In this document: in pieces, positions 41,969 through 51,924 of the stretch | Numbering within the stretch: the stretch's first letter is position 1 | How the letters are laid out: each line of letters begins with the position of its first letter | Source: Sphingomonas pituitosa NBRC 102491 | GTDB lineage: Bacteria > Pseudomonadota > Alphaproteobacteria > Sphingomonadales > Sphingomonadaceae | Length of the DNA stretch: 64,000 nt | Direction: 5' to 3' | Assembly: GCF_001598435.1 (NCBI RefSeq) | Contig: NZ_BCYY01000001.1 | Coordinates: 310,001-374,000 of the forward strand | Program-made: the position numbers and the translations under genes | Notes under the pieces: model-generated | The model's database searches: none | What the model was told of the DNA's origin: nothing | Seen by the model: the letters and a program-made list of their open reading frames with translations, nothing else

Positions 41969-42111
41969 CACTATCGGCATAGGCGTTAAAGCTCAAGCCG
42001 CGACGCGTCGGAAAAGGCAGGAAGGGAGCACGACGATCGACGCGCATCGGCGCGGCGGCAAAGGATCGAGCACCGTCCTCACCACGATGCCATCATACCG
42101 CGCCGCAGACG

Positions 42112-43299
42112 TCAGCTTCCGCCGGCGATCGCGCCCGGGGTCAGCACCAGCGCCAGCAGTACCAGCCCGAGCCCCAGATAGCCCCAGGCGCCCATGCCGG
42201 CCCAGGCGATGCGGCCGGCACCGCGCCGCTGCGGGTCCGCCCTTGCGAGGCGCTTCGCGTAGATGATCGTGCCGGTCACCGAAAGGCCGGTCAGGATCAT
42301 CCCGAACAGGAACCAGAGCATCTTGGTCGCCAGCCCGCCAAAGGTCCCGAAATGCAGCGGATCCGCCATTTCGGAGATGCGCTGGTGCACGTCGAGACTG
42401 CGCCCGTCGAGGGAGGTCAGGACGGCGCCGGTCGCTGCGTCGATCGCCACCACGTTGGCGCGATCGCGTACCAGCCACGCATGGTCCTGGCCGAGCAGGA
42501 GGATCCCATTCCGCTTCGTGAACCGGATCTCGCGGATGTCGAGCGACGGACGCGCGCGCAGCCCGGTCGCCACCAGGCGGTCGAGCGCAGCGCCGGTCGG
42601 CACCGGGGCGGTGGTTGTCGATTGCGGCAGCTTGGGGACGGCAGCGTTGCCGCCCAGGCTTTCCACCAGATACCACAGACCCGTGACGGCGATGAGCGTG
42701 ACGAACCAGAGGCTCCACAATCCGCCCAGCCGGTGCACGTCCCCGCTCAGCCGACGGAGGTCCCCGCCCCGGGGCAACCGGAAGAACCCCCGCCACCACT
42801 TCTTGTAGGTCACCAGCCCCGTGATGAGCGACGCCAGGAGCAGCAGCGATAGCGTGGTCACGATCGGAACGCCGATGCGCGTCGGCAGCATGAGATGGCG
42901 ATGCACCTGCCGAAGGAAGCGATGCACGTTGGCCCAGCCATGCGTACCGGTGACGCGGCCGCTCCAGGGATCGACATAGACGCGCGTCGGCGCGCCTCTC
43001 CCCAGGTCGACCCAGGCCTCCGCCGTGAACCAAGGGTCGATGGGCGCGTACAAGACCTGCAGCCTGCCCGAGGGCTCGGCGCGAGCGGCGGCCGCGGCCA
43101 GCGTGCCCCAGCTTGCCGTAGGGCGGGACTGCGGCGTTGCCCGCATCGCGGGCGTCACCAGCCAGTCGATCTCGTGCGCGAAGACCGCCAGGGTGCCGGT
43201 GGCGAGGACAAAGGTCATGAACAGCGCCAGCTTCAGCCCCGCCCAGCTGTGCACCCGCCACCACAAGGAGCGCGGCTTTTCCTTGCCTTGTCTGGCCAC
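42112..43299 (-). CDS. PepSY-domain membrane protein paired with the siderophore receptor
   Basis: A 395-residue PepSY_TM protein. The first helix is preceded by the family motif RVHSWAGLKLALFMTFVLATGTL; further helices lie near residues 150-170, 195-215, 340-360 and 370-390. Extracytoplasmic PepSY-like domains sit between them. Related proteins are inner-membrane reductases or haem-binding partners for TonB-dependent iron-siderophore uptake. It starts 2 bases after the receptor's stop codon, so they form an operon under the Fur-type box at 45440-45454. Confidence 0.88.
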   Translation of the reverse strand: MARQGKEKPRSLWWRVHSWAGLKLALFMTFVLATGTLAVFAHEIDWLVTPAMRATPQSRPTASWGTLAAAAARAEPSGRLQVLYAPIDPWFTAEAWVDLGRGAPTRVYVDPWSGRVTGTHGWANVHRFLRQVHRHLMLPTRIGVPIVTTLSLLLLASLITGLVTYKKWWRGFFRLPRGGDLRRLSGDVHRLGGLWSLWFVTLIAVTGLWYLVESLGGNAAVPKLPQSTTTAPVPTGAALDRLVATGLRARPSLDIREIRFTKRNGILLLGQDHAWLVRDRANVVAIDAATGAVLTSLDGRSLDVHQRISEMADPLHFGTFGGLATKMLWFLFGMILTGLSVTGTIIYAKRLARADPQRRGAGRIAWAGMGAWGYLGLGLVLLALVLTPGAIAGGS

Positions 43300-43301
43300 G
43301 A

Positions 43302-45425
43302 TCAGAAGCGGAGGCGCAATTCGGTCAGGAAGGTCTGCGGCTCGCCGGGGAAGTGCCCGCTCTGCGCCGAAAAGCCAGATGCGGCGTAGACCGTGTCGAA
43401 CAGGTTGTCGACGCGCAGCAGCAGCTCGGCAAAGCCCAATCCCTTGGTGATCGAGGCGTCGAACACCGTATAGGGCTTCACCGTCTGGCCGGAGAGGCTG
43501 ATGCGGCGGGAGACATGCTCGCCGCCGACGGCGAACGCTGCCTTGATCGCCGGCACCTGATAGCGCGTCCAGAAACCGAGCTGGTGGCGGGGCGCGTTGG
43601 CAAAGCGGTCTCCAACGGCGTTGGTGATTGCCTGGCCGGGTGCGGTCCCGGTGATGCGGGTGTCGTTATAGCCGTAATTGGCCATCAATACCCAGTTCGG
43701 CGTGAGATCGGTGGTGAGATCGAGCTCGAACCCCTTGCTGGTCACCGCGCCGATCGGCGCGAGCGGATCGACGCCATTGACCGGGGACCGGGTAGGATCG
43801 ACCTGGAGGATGTTCCGGCGGAGGATGCGATAGGCCGCCGCATTCGCCTGTAGCCGCCCCCCGAACAGCTGGGTCTTCACGCCGCCTTCCAGCTGGTTCC
43901 CCGTCACCGGCGCAAACGGGCCGCCCGCGTTGCGATCCTGATCGGCGGCCGCCTGCGGCTCGAAGCTCTGCGACCAGCTCGCATAGAGCGACACGTCCTT
44001 GCGCGGCTTGAAGATCGCGCCGCCGCGGAACGTCATATCGCCATCGGCATAGTGGGATCGCCCGGAGACGGTGGCGCCGGTGCTCGTGGTGACCCCGTCC
44101 TCGAACCGGTCGTACCGCACGCCGGCGACGAGCAGCAGGGCATCGGTGAGGCTGATCTGGTCCTGCAGGTACGCGCCCTTGCGGCGGCTGCGGGTATCGG
44201 TGACGGTGAAGGGCAAGGATGCCGCGCGCGCCGCGTCGCCGGCAGCGGCGCCGTAGACCGGGTTGCTCAGGCTGAGCGACGTCACCCCTGCACGCAGGAT
44301 CCGCGAGCGCAGGATGCTCGTCTCGCGATACCAGTCGGCCCCCGCCTGGAACTTGTGCTCCACCCCCAGCAGCGCCACCCGGGCGGTCAGATTGGCCATG
44401 AAGGACAGGCCGTCCACCGGGCGGATCTGGTCGCGGAATTCGCGGCGGACCAGATCGGGGTTGGCGGGATCCAGCCCGCGGGGTTCGTGATATTGCTGCG
44501 TCTCGGTCGCCGTGAAGTAGCGGGCGCCGACGTCGAACGTCACCCGGTCGCCGATCGCGGTCGCGTAGCGCGCCTGGTAGGCCTCGGACCGCAGGTGAAG
44601 GAAATCGGTCTTCTCGTTGGCGTTCCAGTCGATGCCGGCCAGGAAGTTGCCGTCATTGTCCACCAGCACGCCGCGCAGGCGATTGGCCTGGTAGCGGCTG
44701 TCGTACACCGTGGCCTGCAGGGTGAGCTTGCCGCCCGGATGGGTCCGGATCGCAAGGCCGCCGTCGCCGATGCGCGACTTGTTCTGGGTGTTGCGACGAT
44801 AGGGATCCATCGACTCATAGAAGCCGCCCAGCCGGTAGGTGACGATCCCCCCTGCATCGACCGGTCCGGTCGCCTCGGCCGAAATGCCGATGCGGTCATA
44901 GGTGCCGCCGGTCACCACCGCGCGCATGCCGGTCCTGTCCGCGGGGGTCTTCGACACATAATTGATGATGCCGCCGGGCGATCCGGGTCCGAAGAACAGA
45001 CCGGCAGGCCCTTTCAGCACCTCCACACGCTCGATGTTGAACAGCTGCGGGACCGAAAACCCGATGAACGGATTGCCGCGCTGGCCATCGTAGAAGGACT
45101 GGTCCTGGCGGAATCCCCGGAAGGTGACACCGGCATAGCTGAACGCCGTGACGCCCGAGATGTTGCGGTAGATATCCGTCGCGTCCCGCGCGCCCTGGTC
45201 CGCGAAAAGCTCCGCGTTGATGACCTGGACAGCCTGGGGGATGTTCATCGGGTCTTCGGCGGCCTTGCCGACGGTCGTCTCCGTTACCCTGTACAGCCGC
45301 TGCGCGCGCCCGGTGACGGTGATCTCGTCGCCCTCACCCCGCTCCACAGGGCCTTGCTCCTGCGCAAGGGCCGGACTGGAAACCAAGGCGATGGTTGCGG
45401 CCAACGCTGCTTTCAAACGCGACAC
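43302..45425 (-). CDS. TonB-dependent siderophore receptor
   Basis: A 707-residue receptor. The signal peptide ends at SSPALAQ, a TonB box-like GDEITVTG follows at about residues 32-40, and the plug contains VEVLKGPAGLFFGPGSPGGIINYVSK (in parts), the usual siderophore-receptor pattern. The barrel ends LTELRLRF with a terminal Phe. It should import a ferric siderophore with TonB-ExbBD energy. The start codon is 15 bases from a Fur-type palindrome and is preceded by AAGGGGG. The PepSY partner follows immediately. Confidence 0.94.
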   Translation of the reverse strand: MSRLKAALAATIALVSSPALAQEQGPVERGEGDEITVTGRAQRLYRVTETTVGKAAEDPMNIPQAVQVINAELFADQGARDATDIYRNISGVTAFSYAGVTFRGFRQDQSFYDGQRGNPFIGFSVPQLFNIERVEVLKGPAGLFFGPGSPGGIINYVSKTPADRTGMRAVVTGGTYDRIGISAEATGPVDAGGIVTYRLGGFYESMDPYRRNTQNKSRIGDGGLAIRTHPGGKLTLQATVYDSRYQANRLRGVLVDNDGNFLAGIDWNANEKTDFLHLRSEAYQARYATAIGDRVTFDVGARYFTATETQQYHEPRGLDPANPDLVRREFRDQIRPVDGLSFMANLTARVALLGVEHKFQAGADWYRETSILRSRILRAGVTSLSLSNPVYGAAAGDAARAASLPFTVTDTRSRRKGAYLQDQISLTDALLLVAGVRYDRFEDGVTTSTGATVSGRSHYADGDMTFRGGAIFKPRKDVSLYASWSQSFEPQAAADQDRNAGGPFAPVTGNQLEGGVKTQLFGGRLQANAAAYRILRRNILQVDPTRSPVNGVDPLAPIGAVTSKGFELDLTTDLTPNWVLMANYGYNDTRITGTAPGQAITNAVGDRFANAPRHQLGFWTRYQVPAIKAAFAVGGEHVSRRISLSGQTVKPYTVFDASITKGLGFAELLLRVDNLFDTVYAASGFSAQSGHFPGEPQTFLTELRLRF

Positions 45426-45439
45426 GATACCCCCTTATA

Positions 45440-45454
45440 TGCGAATCAATCGCA
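45440..45454. promoter_or_regulatory. Fur-type box upstream of the siderophore receptor
   Basis: TGCGA-ATCAA-TCGCA, a perfect 5-bp inverted repeat with the form of alphaproteobacterial Fur sites, 15 bases before the receptor start codon. A second similar sequence, TTGCTAATTATTCGC, occurs at 45493-45507 and overlaps the 3' end of the neighbouring kinase gene. Both are consistent with iron repression of the receptor-PepSY operon. Confidence 0.65.
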
Positions 45455-45495
45455 ACAGCGAGTAACGTCCCAGCGATCGTTTGCAATGCTTATTG

Positions 45496-46671
45496 CTAAT
45501 TATTCGCGCTAGCGGCTCCAGAATCATCCTCTTTGGGAGGATCCTCGCAGGGGAGCCGCACCAGAAACGTCGAGCCCTGCCCCACCACGCTTTCCTTCAG
45601 CGCGATCGTGCCCGCATGCAGCGTCACCAGCTGGCGCACCAGCGCAAGCCCGATGCCGAGACCGTCGGGCTGCTCGCCGCCGCGCTCCACCTGCGCGAAC
45701 AGGTCGAACACCCGCGCCTGCATCTCCGGCGGGATGCCGACCCCGGTGTCGCTGACCTCGATCGCAACCTGCGCGCCCTCGCGCCGCGCGACGAGGCGGA
45801 TGGCGCCGCCCGGCAGCGTATACTTGGCCGCATTGGCGAGCAGGTTGCTCACCACCTGGGCGATGCGCGCGGCGTCCGCGTACAGCCAGACGGGCGGTTG
45901 CGGCAGCTCGATCGTCAGCCGATGCTCGCGTGCCTCGATCTGCGGGCGGCTGATCTCCACCGCCAGCGCCACCGCGTCGGCCAGATCGATGCGATCGGCG
46001 CGCAGCACGATCTTGCCCTGGTCGATCCGCGCCACGTCGAGCAGGTCCTCGATCAGCCGGGTCATGTGATCGATCTGACGCCCCATCTGGCCGCGCACCT
46101 GCTCGGCTGCTTCTCCAGTGCGGTTGCGATTGAGCAGATGCAGCCCCGCGCCCAGCGCCATGATCGGGTTGCGCAGCTCGTGCCCGACCATGCCGAGAAA
46201 CGCGTTCTTGCGCCGGTCGGCGAGCTGAAGGCTTTGGGTCATCTGCTTCAGCGCGTCGCGCTGGGCGGTGATCTGGCGGCGCTGCTCGTAGAGATCGAAG
46301 AACACGTTGCTCTTCGAACGCAGGATCGCCGCATCGACCGGCTTTTGCAGGAAGTCGACCGCCCCGGTCTCGTAACCGCGGAAGCGACGCTGGGCGTCGG
46401 CACTGCCGGCGGTGAGGAAGATGATCGGGATGTGCCGGGTCCGCTCATTGGCGCGCAGGAACTCGGCGAGTTCGAACCCGTCCATGCCGGGCATCTGCAC
46501 GTCGAGCAGCGCCAGCGCGACATCGTGGACGAGCAGCAGCTCGAGCGCTTCTTCGCCCGAGCGCGCCTTCAGGCATTCAAGGCCGTCGCGCCGCAGCAGC
46601 GCTTCCAGCGCCAGCAGGTTCTCGTCGAGATCGTCGACGAGCAGGAACTTCACGGGATCAGGGGCGGACAT
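45496..46671 (-). CDS. response regulator-histidine kinase fusion (REC-HisKA-HATPase)
   Basis: A 391-residue cytoplasmic protein. Residues ~8-125 are a receiver domain (FLLVDDLDENLLALE, phospho-Asp in LALLDVQMPGMDG, Lys in FLQKPVD). A coiled linker leads to HisKA with GMVGHELRNPIMAL and a complete ATPase domain (NLLANAAKYT N-box, DTGVGIPPE G1, DGLGIGLALV G2). Start at 46671 is the first ATG of the receiver domain. It lies 5 bases after the CheB gene and is the last of four same-strand signalling genes, the likely output kinase of the cluster. Confidence 0.92.
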   Translation of the reverse strand: MSAPDPVKFLLVDDLDENLLALEALLRRDGLECLKARSGEEALELLLVHDVALALLDVQMPGMDGFELAEFLRANERTRHIPIIFLTAGSADAQRRFRGYETGAVDFLQKPVDAAILRSKSNVFFDLYEQRRQITAQRDALKQMTQSLQLADRRKNAFLGMVGHELRNPIMALGAGLHLLNRNRTGEAAEQVRGQMGRQIDHMTRLIEDLLDVARIDQGKIVLRADRIDLADAVALAVEISRPQIEAREHRLTIELPQPPVWLYADAARIAQVVSNLLANAAKYTLPGGAIRLVARREGAQVAIEVSDTGVGIPPEMQARVFDLFAQVERGGEQPDGLGIGLALVRQLVTLHAGTIALKESVVGQGSTFLVRLPCEDPPKEDDSGAASANN

Positions 46672-46676
46672 GCGGC

Positions 46677-47234
46677 TCAGGCCAATCGAAGGAGGTATGG
46701 GGCAATGGCGTCGATCGCCAGGCGGGTAGCTTCCGGGCACAGGGCGAGGCCGGCGGCGGGCATGGTCGGCACCCGCGCGGTTTCGGGATCCTCGACAATC
46801 GCGGCGCCGCCCGCACGGAAGACGGCGCGGAGCCCCTCGGCGCCATCCTGGTTCGCTCCGGTGAGCAGCACCGCGATCAGGCGGCTGCGCAGCGCGTCGG
46901 CGGCGCTTTCGAGCAGCAGGTCGATCGCGGGCCGGCTGTGGTTCACCGGATCGTCGGCCGACAGCGCCATGCTGCCATCGGGCTCGACCAGCAGATGGTA
47001 GTTGGCCGGCGCGAAATAGATGGTGCCGGGCTCGGGCACCTGCTTGTCCTCGGCCTCGCAGACCTGCATCGCGCACCCCGCCTGGAACAGCGTCACCAGA
47101 CCGTGGTCATGATCGGGCGGCACATGGACGACGATCAGCACCGGGCGCGCGAAGTCTGCCGGCAGCGCGGGCAGCAGCGTCAGCAGCGCCTGCACCGCCC
47201 CTGCCGATCCGCCGATCACCACCGCGCCGTTCAT
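46677..47234 (-). CDS. stand-alone CheB methylesterase domain
   Basis: A 185-residue protein that is only the CheB catalytic domain, lacking the usual N-terminal receiver. The active-site Ser10 is in VIGGSAGA, the His in VVHVPPDHD and the Asp in LLTGANQDGAEG. In chemotaxis CheB removes methyl groups from receptors. Its start overlaps the CheR stop as ATGA. As no chemoreceptor is nearby, the pair more likely modifies or regulates the adjacent hybrid kinases, as in CheB/CheR-linked sensory systems of soil bacteria. Confidence 0.9.
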   Translation of the reverse strand: MNGAVVIGGSAGAVQALLTLLPALPADFARPVLIVVHVPPDHDHGLVTLFQAGCAMQVCEAEDKQVPEPGTIYFAPANYHLLVEPDGSMALSADDPVNHSRPAIDLLLESAADALRSRLIAVLLTGANQDGAEGLRAVFRAGGAAIVEDPETARVPTMPAAGLALCPEATRLAIDAIAPYLLRLA

Positions 47235-48070
47235 CGGTCGCGCCGCTGGTAGATCTTCTCCTCCCGGACGAAGTCGCTGAAGCCGGCGGCATGATCGGAA
47301 AAGCGCAGGCTCTCCTTGCGGCCGAGCCCCAGGAAACCGCGACGCACCAGCGACTCCTCGAACAGCCCCACCGCGCGTTCCTGCAATCCGCGATCGAAAT
47401 AGATCAGCACGTTGCGGCACGAGATCAGGTGCATCTCGGCGAACACCGAATCGGTCGCCAGGCTGTGATCGGAGAAGACGACGTTGGCGCGCAGGCTGCT
47501 GTCGAAGATCGCCCGGTCATAATCAGCGACATAGTAATCGGACAACGAGGTGCGCGCGCCCGATTTCTGGTGGTTCTCGGTGAACTTGCGGATCTGGTCG
47601 AGCGGGTACACCCCCGCCTCCGCCGCCTTGAGCGCCTTGGGGTTGATGTCGGTGGCGTAGAACAGCGTCCGCTGCTCCAGCCCCTCCTCGCGGAACAGGA
47701 TGGCCAGCGAGTAGACCTCTTCACCGTTGCTGCACCCGGCGATCCAGACCTTGAGCGACGGGTAGGTCCGCAGGTGCGGGATCACCTTCTCGCGCAATGC
47801 CCGGAAATAGCTGGGGTCGCGGAACATCTCGCTCACCTGCACGGTAAGGTAGTTGAGCAGCTTGGCCAGCATCTCCGGATCGCGCAGCAGCCGTTCCTGC
47901 AGCGCGGAGAAGCTCGTCATACCCAGCCGCCCGCGCGCCTGGATCAGTCGCCGCTTGATCGAGGCGCGGGCATAATGGCGGAAGTCGTAGTGATAGCGCC
48001 GGAACAGCGCCTCGAGCAGCAGCTCGATCTCGATATCGTCGATATCGGGTTCGGGCGTCTCCTTGCTCAT
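47231..48070 (-). CDS. CheR-type methyltransferase
   Basis: A 279-residue protein. The N-terminal helical CheR_N domain is followed by the SAM-binding fold with [31 protein letters not shown] and [13 protein letters not shown]. These match CheR methyltransferases. Start at 48070 (MSKETPEPD) overlaps the stop of the preceding hybrid kinase (ATGA); an ATG at 48082 is an alternative. The gene is coupled at both ends, to the hybrid kinase before it and to CheB after it, so one polycistronic unit makes all four proteins. Confidence 0.9.
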   Translation of the reverse strand: MSKETPEPDIDDIEIELLLEALFRRYHYDFRHYARASIKRRLIQARGRLGMTSFSALQERLLRDPEMLAKLLNYLTVQVSEMFRDPSYFRALREKVIPHLRTYPSLKVWIAGCSNGEEVYSLAILFREEGLEQRTLFYATDINPKALKAAEAGVYPLDQIRKFTENHQKSGARTSLSDYYVADYDRAIFDSSLRANVVFSDHSLATDSVFAEMHLISCRNVLIYFDRGLQERAVGLFEESLVRRGFLGLGRKESLRFSDHAAGFSDFVREEKIYQRRDR

Positions 48071-51000
48071 CGCGGCATCCAAACCCGGACCAGCGACAGC
48101 AGCTTGTCCACGTCGATCGGCTTGGCCATGTAGTCGCTGGCGCCGGCCTCGATACAGCGCTCCTGGTCGTCCGGCATCGCCTTGGCGGTGAGCATGATGA
48201 TCGGCAGCCTGGCCCAGCGCGGATCCTTGCGGATCTCGCGGGTGGCGGTGAGACCGTCCATCACCGGCATCATCACGTCCATGAGCGCCAGATCGACGGC
48301 CTGGGCCGGATCCGCCGCAGCCGCTGCCAGTGCGTCGAGCGCCTCCTGTCCGTTCCGCGCGATGCGGACCAGGACGCCGCGCGGCTCCAGAACGCTGGTA
48401 AGCGAGTAGACGTTGCGCACGTCGTCCTCGACAATCAGCACCCGCCGCCCTTCCAGCACCGCGTCGCGGCGGCGCGCGGCATGGATCATTTCCTGCTGCG
48501 CGCTCGGCAGCTCCGAGACGACCTGGTGGAGGAACAGCGAAACCTCGTCGAGCAGCCGTTCGGGCGACTTCGCGCCCTTGATGATGATCGAGCTCGAATA
48601 GCGGCGCAGCTTCTGCTCGTCATCGGCGCTGAGGTCGTGGCCGGTATAGACGATCACCGGCGGAAAGCTGTGGGCGCCATCCTCCTCGCTCAGCGTCTCG
48701 AGGAGCGAATAGCCCGAGGCATCCGGCAGCGAGAGATCGAGCACCATGCAGTCGAAGGTCTGGCTGCGCAGCATCTCCAGGCACTCGGCGGCGGTGCTGA
48801 CGCCGACGGTCTCGACATCGTCGGTCTGGAGCAGCCTGGCGACCGCGTCGCGCTGGACAGGATCGTCCTCCACGATCAGCACCCGGCGCATGCGGCTGGC
48901 GGTGCGTTCCTGCAGGTTCTGGAGCACTTCCGCCAACAGCTCGCGCTTGATCGGCTTGATGTGATACCCGACCGCGCCAAGCGACAGCGCCGTCTGGCTC
49001 TGGTCCGCCGCGGAGATGACGTGGATCGGGATGTGCCGTGTCGCGTCCTCCTGCTTGAGCTGGTCGAGCACGATCAGCCCCGACTGGTCGGGCAGGCCGA
49101 GATCGAGCACCACCGCGCTGGGCCGATAGGTCCGGGCAAGATGCAGCGCCTCGTCGGCGGTGTTGGCGATCAGGCACTGGAAGCCCAGTTCGCGCGAAAG
49201 GTCGCAGACGATCGATGCGAAGACCGGATCGTCCTCGATCACCAGCAGGTGACGCCCCCCCGGGGTGAGCGCGTCGCGATCGTCCCCCAGGGCCCAGTCG
49301 GCAGCGGGCGCGGCGCGCCGGGGCGGCGCAGCGAGGGCCATCGGCGCGGGCTCCGGCACCGGCGCGGCAAGCGCATCGGCGGCGGGCGGCGCCTGGCGCG
49401 GGGCCACTTCGGCGGGATCGTAGCTGGCCGGCAGGGTCAGCGTGAAGGTGCTGCCCTCGCCCGGACGGCTCTCCAGCGTGATGCCGCCGCCGAGCAGCCG
49501 CGCCAGCTCGCGCGAGATCGACAGGCCCAGGCCGGTACCACCATAGCGGCGGTTGATCGTGCCGTCGGCCTGGTGGAAGGCCTCGAAGATCATCCGCTGC
49601 TGCTCCGGCGAGATGCCGATGCCGGTGTCGCGGACCGCAAAGGCGATCCGGTCGCCCAGCGCCCGCACCTGCAGCCGCACCGAGCCCTTCTCGGTGAACT
49701 TGAGCGCGTTCGACAGCAGGTTCTTGAGGATCTGCTCCAGCCGCACCCGATCGGTCTCGATCCCGCGCGGCGCCGCCTCGTCGAACACGATCTCCAGATC
49801 GAGCCCGCGCTGTTCCGCCACCGGCTGGAAGACCTGGCGCAGATCGGTGCCGAGCCGCACCAGGCTCACCGGCTCGGGGCGGATGTCGACATGGCCTGCC
49901 TCGATCTTCGACAGGTCGAGAATGTCGTTGATCAGGGTGAGCAGGTCGTTGCCCGAGGATTCGATCGTGCGGGCGAACTTGACCTGCTCGGCAGTGAGCG
50001 TGGCGGGCCCGTTGTCGCCCAGCAGCTTGGCGAGGATCAGCAGCGAATTGAGCGGCGTGCGCAGTTCGTGGCTCATATTGGCGAGGAAGTCGCTCTTGTA
50101 CTGGCTGGCCTGTTCCAGCTCGCGCGTCTTGACGAGCAGCGCGGCGCTGCCGCGCTCCAGTTCGTCACGCTGGCTTTCCAGCGCCTGGGCCTGCTCCTCC
50201 AGCTGGCTGTTGGTCTGCTCCAGCTCGACCTGCTGCTGCTCGAGCATCGCCTGCGATTCGCGCAGCGCACGGCCCTGCTCCTCCAGTTCCTCGTTGTTGA
50301 CCTGCAGCTCCTCGCTCTGGGTCTGCAGCTCGGTGGCCTGGCGCTGGGTCTCTTCCAGCGCGTCCTGCAGCCGGGCGCGGAAGCGCGCGGAACGCAGCGC
50401 CACGCCGATCACCGGCGACGCCCGCTCCAGCAGCTCCAGCATCAGCGGATCGGTCGGGTAGAAGAAGCCCAGCTCGAGCACCGCGTTCACGATGTCATCG
50501 GCCTTGGCGGGCACGATCAGCAGGTGGCGCGGCTTGTCGCTGCCGAAAGCCGAGCCGATCTCCAGATAATGATCGGGAACGTCGTCGAGCAGGATCGGCA
50601 CGCCTTCCGCCGCGACCCGCCCCAGCAGCCCCTCGCGCAGCCCGAACGCCTCGGGCACATCGGCATCGCCCGGTACGCCGAGCGTCGCGACCCGCTCGAA
50701 ATGCCCGGCCTCGCCCTTGAACAGCGCGCCCGCCTGAAACCCGAGCTTGTCGGCAAGATAGCCGAGCACGGACTCCGCGATGTCTTCGACCGATCGGTCG
50801 CCGCGCACCGCGGCCGAAATGCCCAGCAGGCCGTTCTGCAGCCACTCCTCCCTTGCCCGGGCGCGAAGATTGCGACGGAGCAGCACGAAGATGATCAGCG
50901 TCAGCGCAGACCCGATCAGGCTCGAGATCACCCCGCTGGCGATGGCCGCGCGCGACGCGCTGGCCATGTCTTCCAGACGCTCCTGGCGGAGCCGCCCCTC

Positions 51001-51513
51001 TTCCTGCGCCATGACCGCGAGCTGGGCGCGAATGGCGTCCATGCTGTTCTTGCCGCGATCCGTCGTCACGATCGCAAGTGCCTCGGCCAGGCCTTCCTTG
51101 CGCCGGGTCTCGATGGTTTCGCGCAGCTCGCCCAGCTTGGCGTCGAGCTGGCGGCGCAGCTGCACGATGTTGCTCTGCTGCACGTCGTTGTCGCTGACCA
51201 GCTTCTGCAGTCGCGCCAGGCGCAGGTCCAGCGTTTCGGTGGCCCTGGTATAGGGTTCGAGATAGCTTTGCCCGCCGGTGAGCAGATAGCCGCGCTGACC
51301 GGTCTCCGCATCCTGGACCGTCGAGAGAAGCTCGTCGAGCGCGATCAGCACCGTGTGGCTGTGCCGGATGGCAGCATCGCTTTCCCCCAGCGCGACCACG
51401 TTGCGATAGGCCAGCCCGCCGCTGACGAGGAAGAAGGCCAGCCCGATGACGAGCCCGACCGTCATCCAGGCAGACCTGCCGCCGGACTCTCGCAACAAAT
51501 TCCGACGCTTCAT
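48067..51513 (-). CDS. CHASE3-GAF hybrid histidine kinase with three receiver domains
   Basis: A 1148-residue sensor kinase. In order: helix 1 ([20 protein letters not shown]), a CHASE3 periplasmic domain to ~190 ([14 protein letters not shown] is diagnostic), helix 2, a GAF domain (~240-380), a long coiled coil rich in Gln/Glu (~385-495), HisKA with [16 protein letters not shown], a full ATPase ([25 protein letters not shown]), then three receiver domains at the C-terminus, each with its phospho-Asp ([36 protein letters not shown]). It begins the four-gene signalling operon. The ligand is unknown. Confidence 0.93.
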   Translation of the reverse strand: MKRRNLLRESGGRSAWMTVGLVIGLAFFLVSGGLAYRNVVALGESDAAIRHSHTVLIALDELLSTVQDAETGQRGYLLTGGQSYLEPYTRATETLDLRLARLQKLVSDNDVQQSNIVQLRRQLDAKLGELRETIETRRKEGLAEALAIVTTDRGKNSMDAIRAQLAVMAQEEGRLRQERLEDMASASRAAIASGVISSLIGSALTLIIFVLLRRNLRARAREEWLQNGLLGISAAVRGDRSVEDIAESVLGYLADKLGFQAGALFKGEAGHFERVATLGVPGDADVPEAFGLREGLLGRVAAEGVPILLDDVPDHYLEIGSAFGSDKPRHLLIVPAKADDIVNAVLELGFFYPTDPLMLELLERASPVIGVALRSARFRARLQDALEETQRQATELQTQSEELQVNNEELEEQGRALRESQAMLEQQQVELEQTNSQLEEQAQALESQRDELERGSAALLVKTRELEQASQYKSDFLANMSHELRTPLNSLLILAKLLGDNGPATLTAEQVKFARTIESSGNDLLTLINDILDLSKIEAGHVDIRPEPVSLVRLGTDLRQVFQPVAEQRGLDLEIVFDEAAPRGIETDRVRLEQILKNLLSNALKFTEKGSVRLQVRALGDRIAFAVRDTGIGISPEQQRMIFEAFHQADGTINRRYGGTGLGLSISRELARLLGGGITLESRPGEGSTFTLTLPASYDPAEVAPRQAPPAADALAAPVPEPAPMALAAPPRRAAPAADWALGDDRDALTPGGRHLLVIEDDPVFASIVCDLSRELGFQCLIANTADEALHLARTYRPSAVVLDLGLPDQSGLIVLDQLKQEDATRHIPIHVISAADQSQTALSLGAVGYHIKPIKRELLAEVLQNLQERTASRMRRVLIVEDDPVQRDAVARLLQTDDVETVGVSTAAECLEMLRSQTFDCMVLDLSLPDASGYSLLETLSEEDGAHSFPPVIVYTGHDLSADDEQKLRRYSSSIIIKGAKSPERLLDEVSLFLHQVVSELPSAQQEMIHAARRRDAVLEGRRVLIVEDDVRNVYSLTSVLEPRGVLVRIARNGQEALDALAAAAADPAQAVDLALMDVMMPVMDGLTATREIRKDPRWARLPIIMLTAKAMPDDQERCIEAGASDYMAKPIDVDKLLSLVRVWMPR

Positions 51514-51924
51514 GCACTTGATCCCGAAAATGGCCCCGCGTTGCGCATACCGCGCCGCCGGGGGAGAGCAAGCACCCTGTGGGACAGGAACACCGGTCTT
51601 CTCCACGATGCAGTCCAGCAGCGCGCTCGGGCCAACAGCGCAGATGCCCCGCAATGGAGGATTCCGAAATCCGGCGGGGACGCAGCTCCGGAGCCTGAAA
51701 ATCGCGCCTCACGAGAGGCACGACAACAGGTTCGAAGGGCGTCGCAGAGCGTACACCTCTCCGTTCCGGACCAGCTTCCCCATTTCAAAGCGGCACAGGC
51801 TGCGCGATGCATGCCCCGAACATTGCAGGAACGCGCGATCATCGGCTGAATCCCTAACCGGCGTGCCGGTTGCGGTGGCCTCGTCCTCGGCGGTGCGCGT
51901 CGGAAAGATGCTGGAGGGGGTGCG
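51514..51924. other. intergenic region between divergent kinase and QW-repeat genes
   Basis: About 410 bases between two divergent starts. It should contain both promoters, but I found no clear -35/-10 pair, palindrome or small gene. Some open frames cross it on both strands without any family resemblance. Confidence 0.45.

Noticed and set aside
41798-41980. N-terminal extension of the DUF1826 protein up to 41980
   Set aside because: It would translate through the 17-bp operator and has no similarity to the family; the ATG at 41797 gives the normal length.
48481-51849. Open frame of over 1100 codons on the plus strand opposite the hybrid kinase
   Set aside because: No motif is seen in it, whereas the minus strand has a complete multi-domain kinase.
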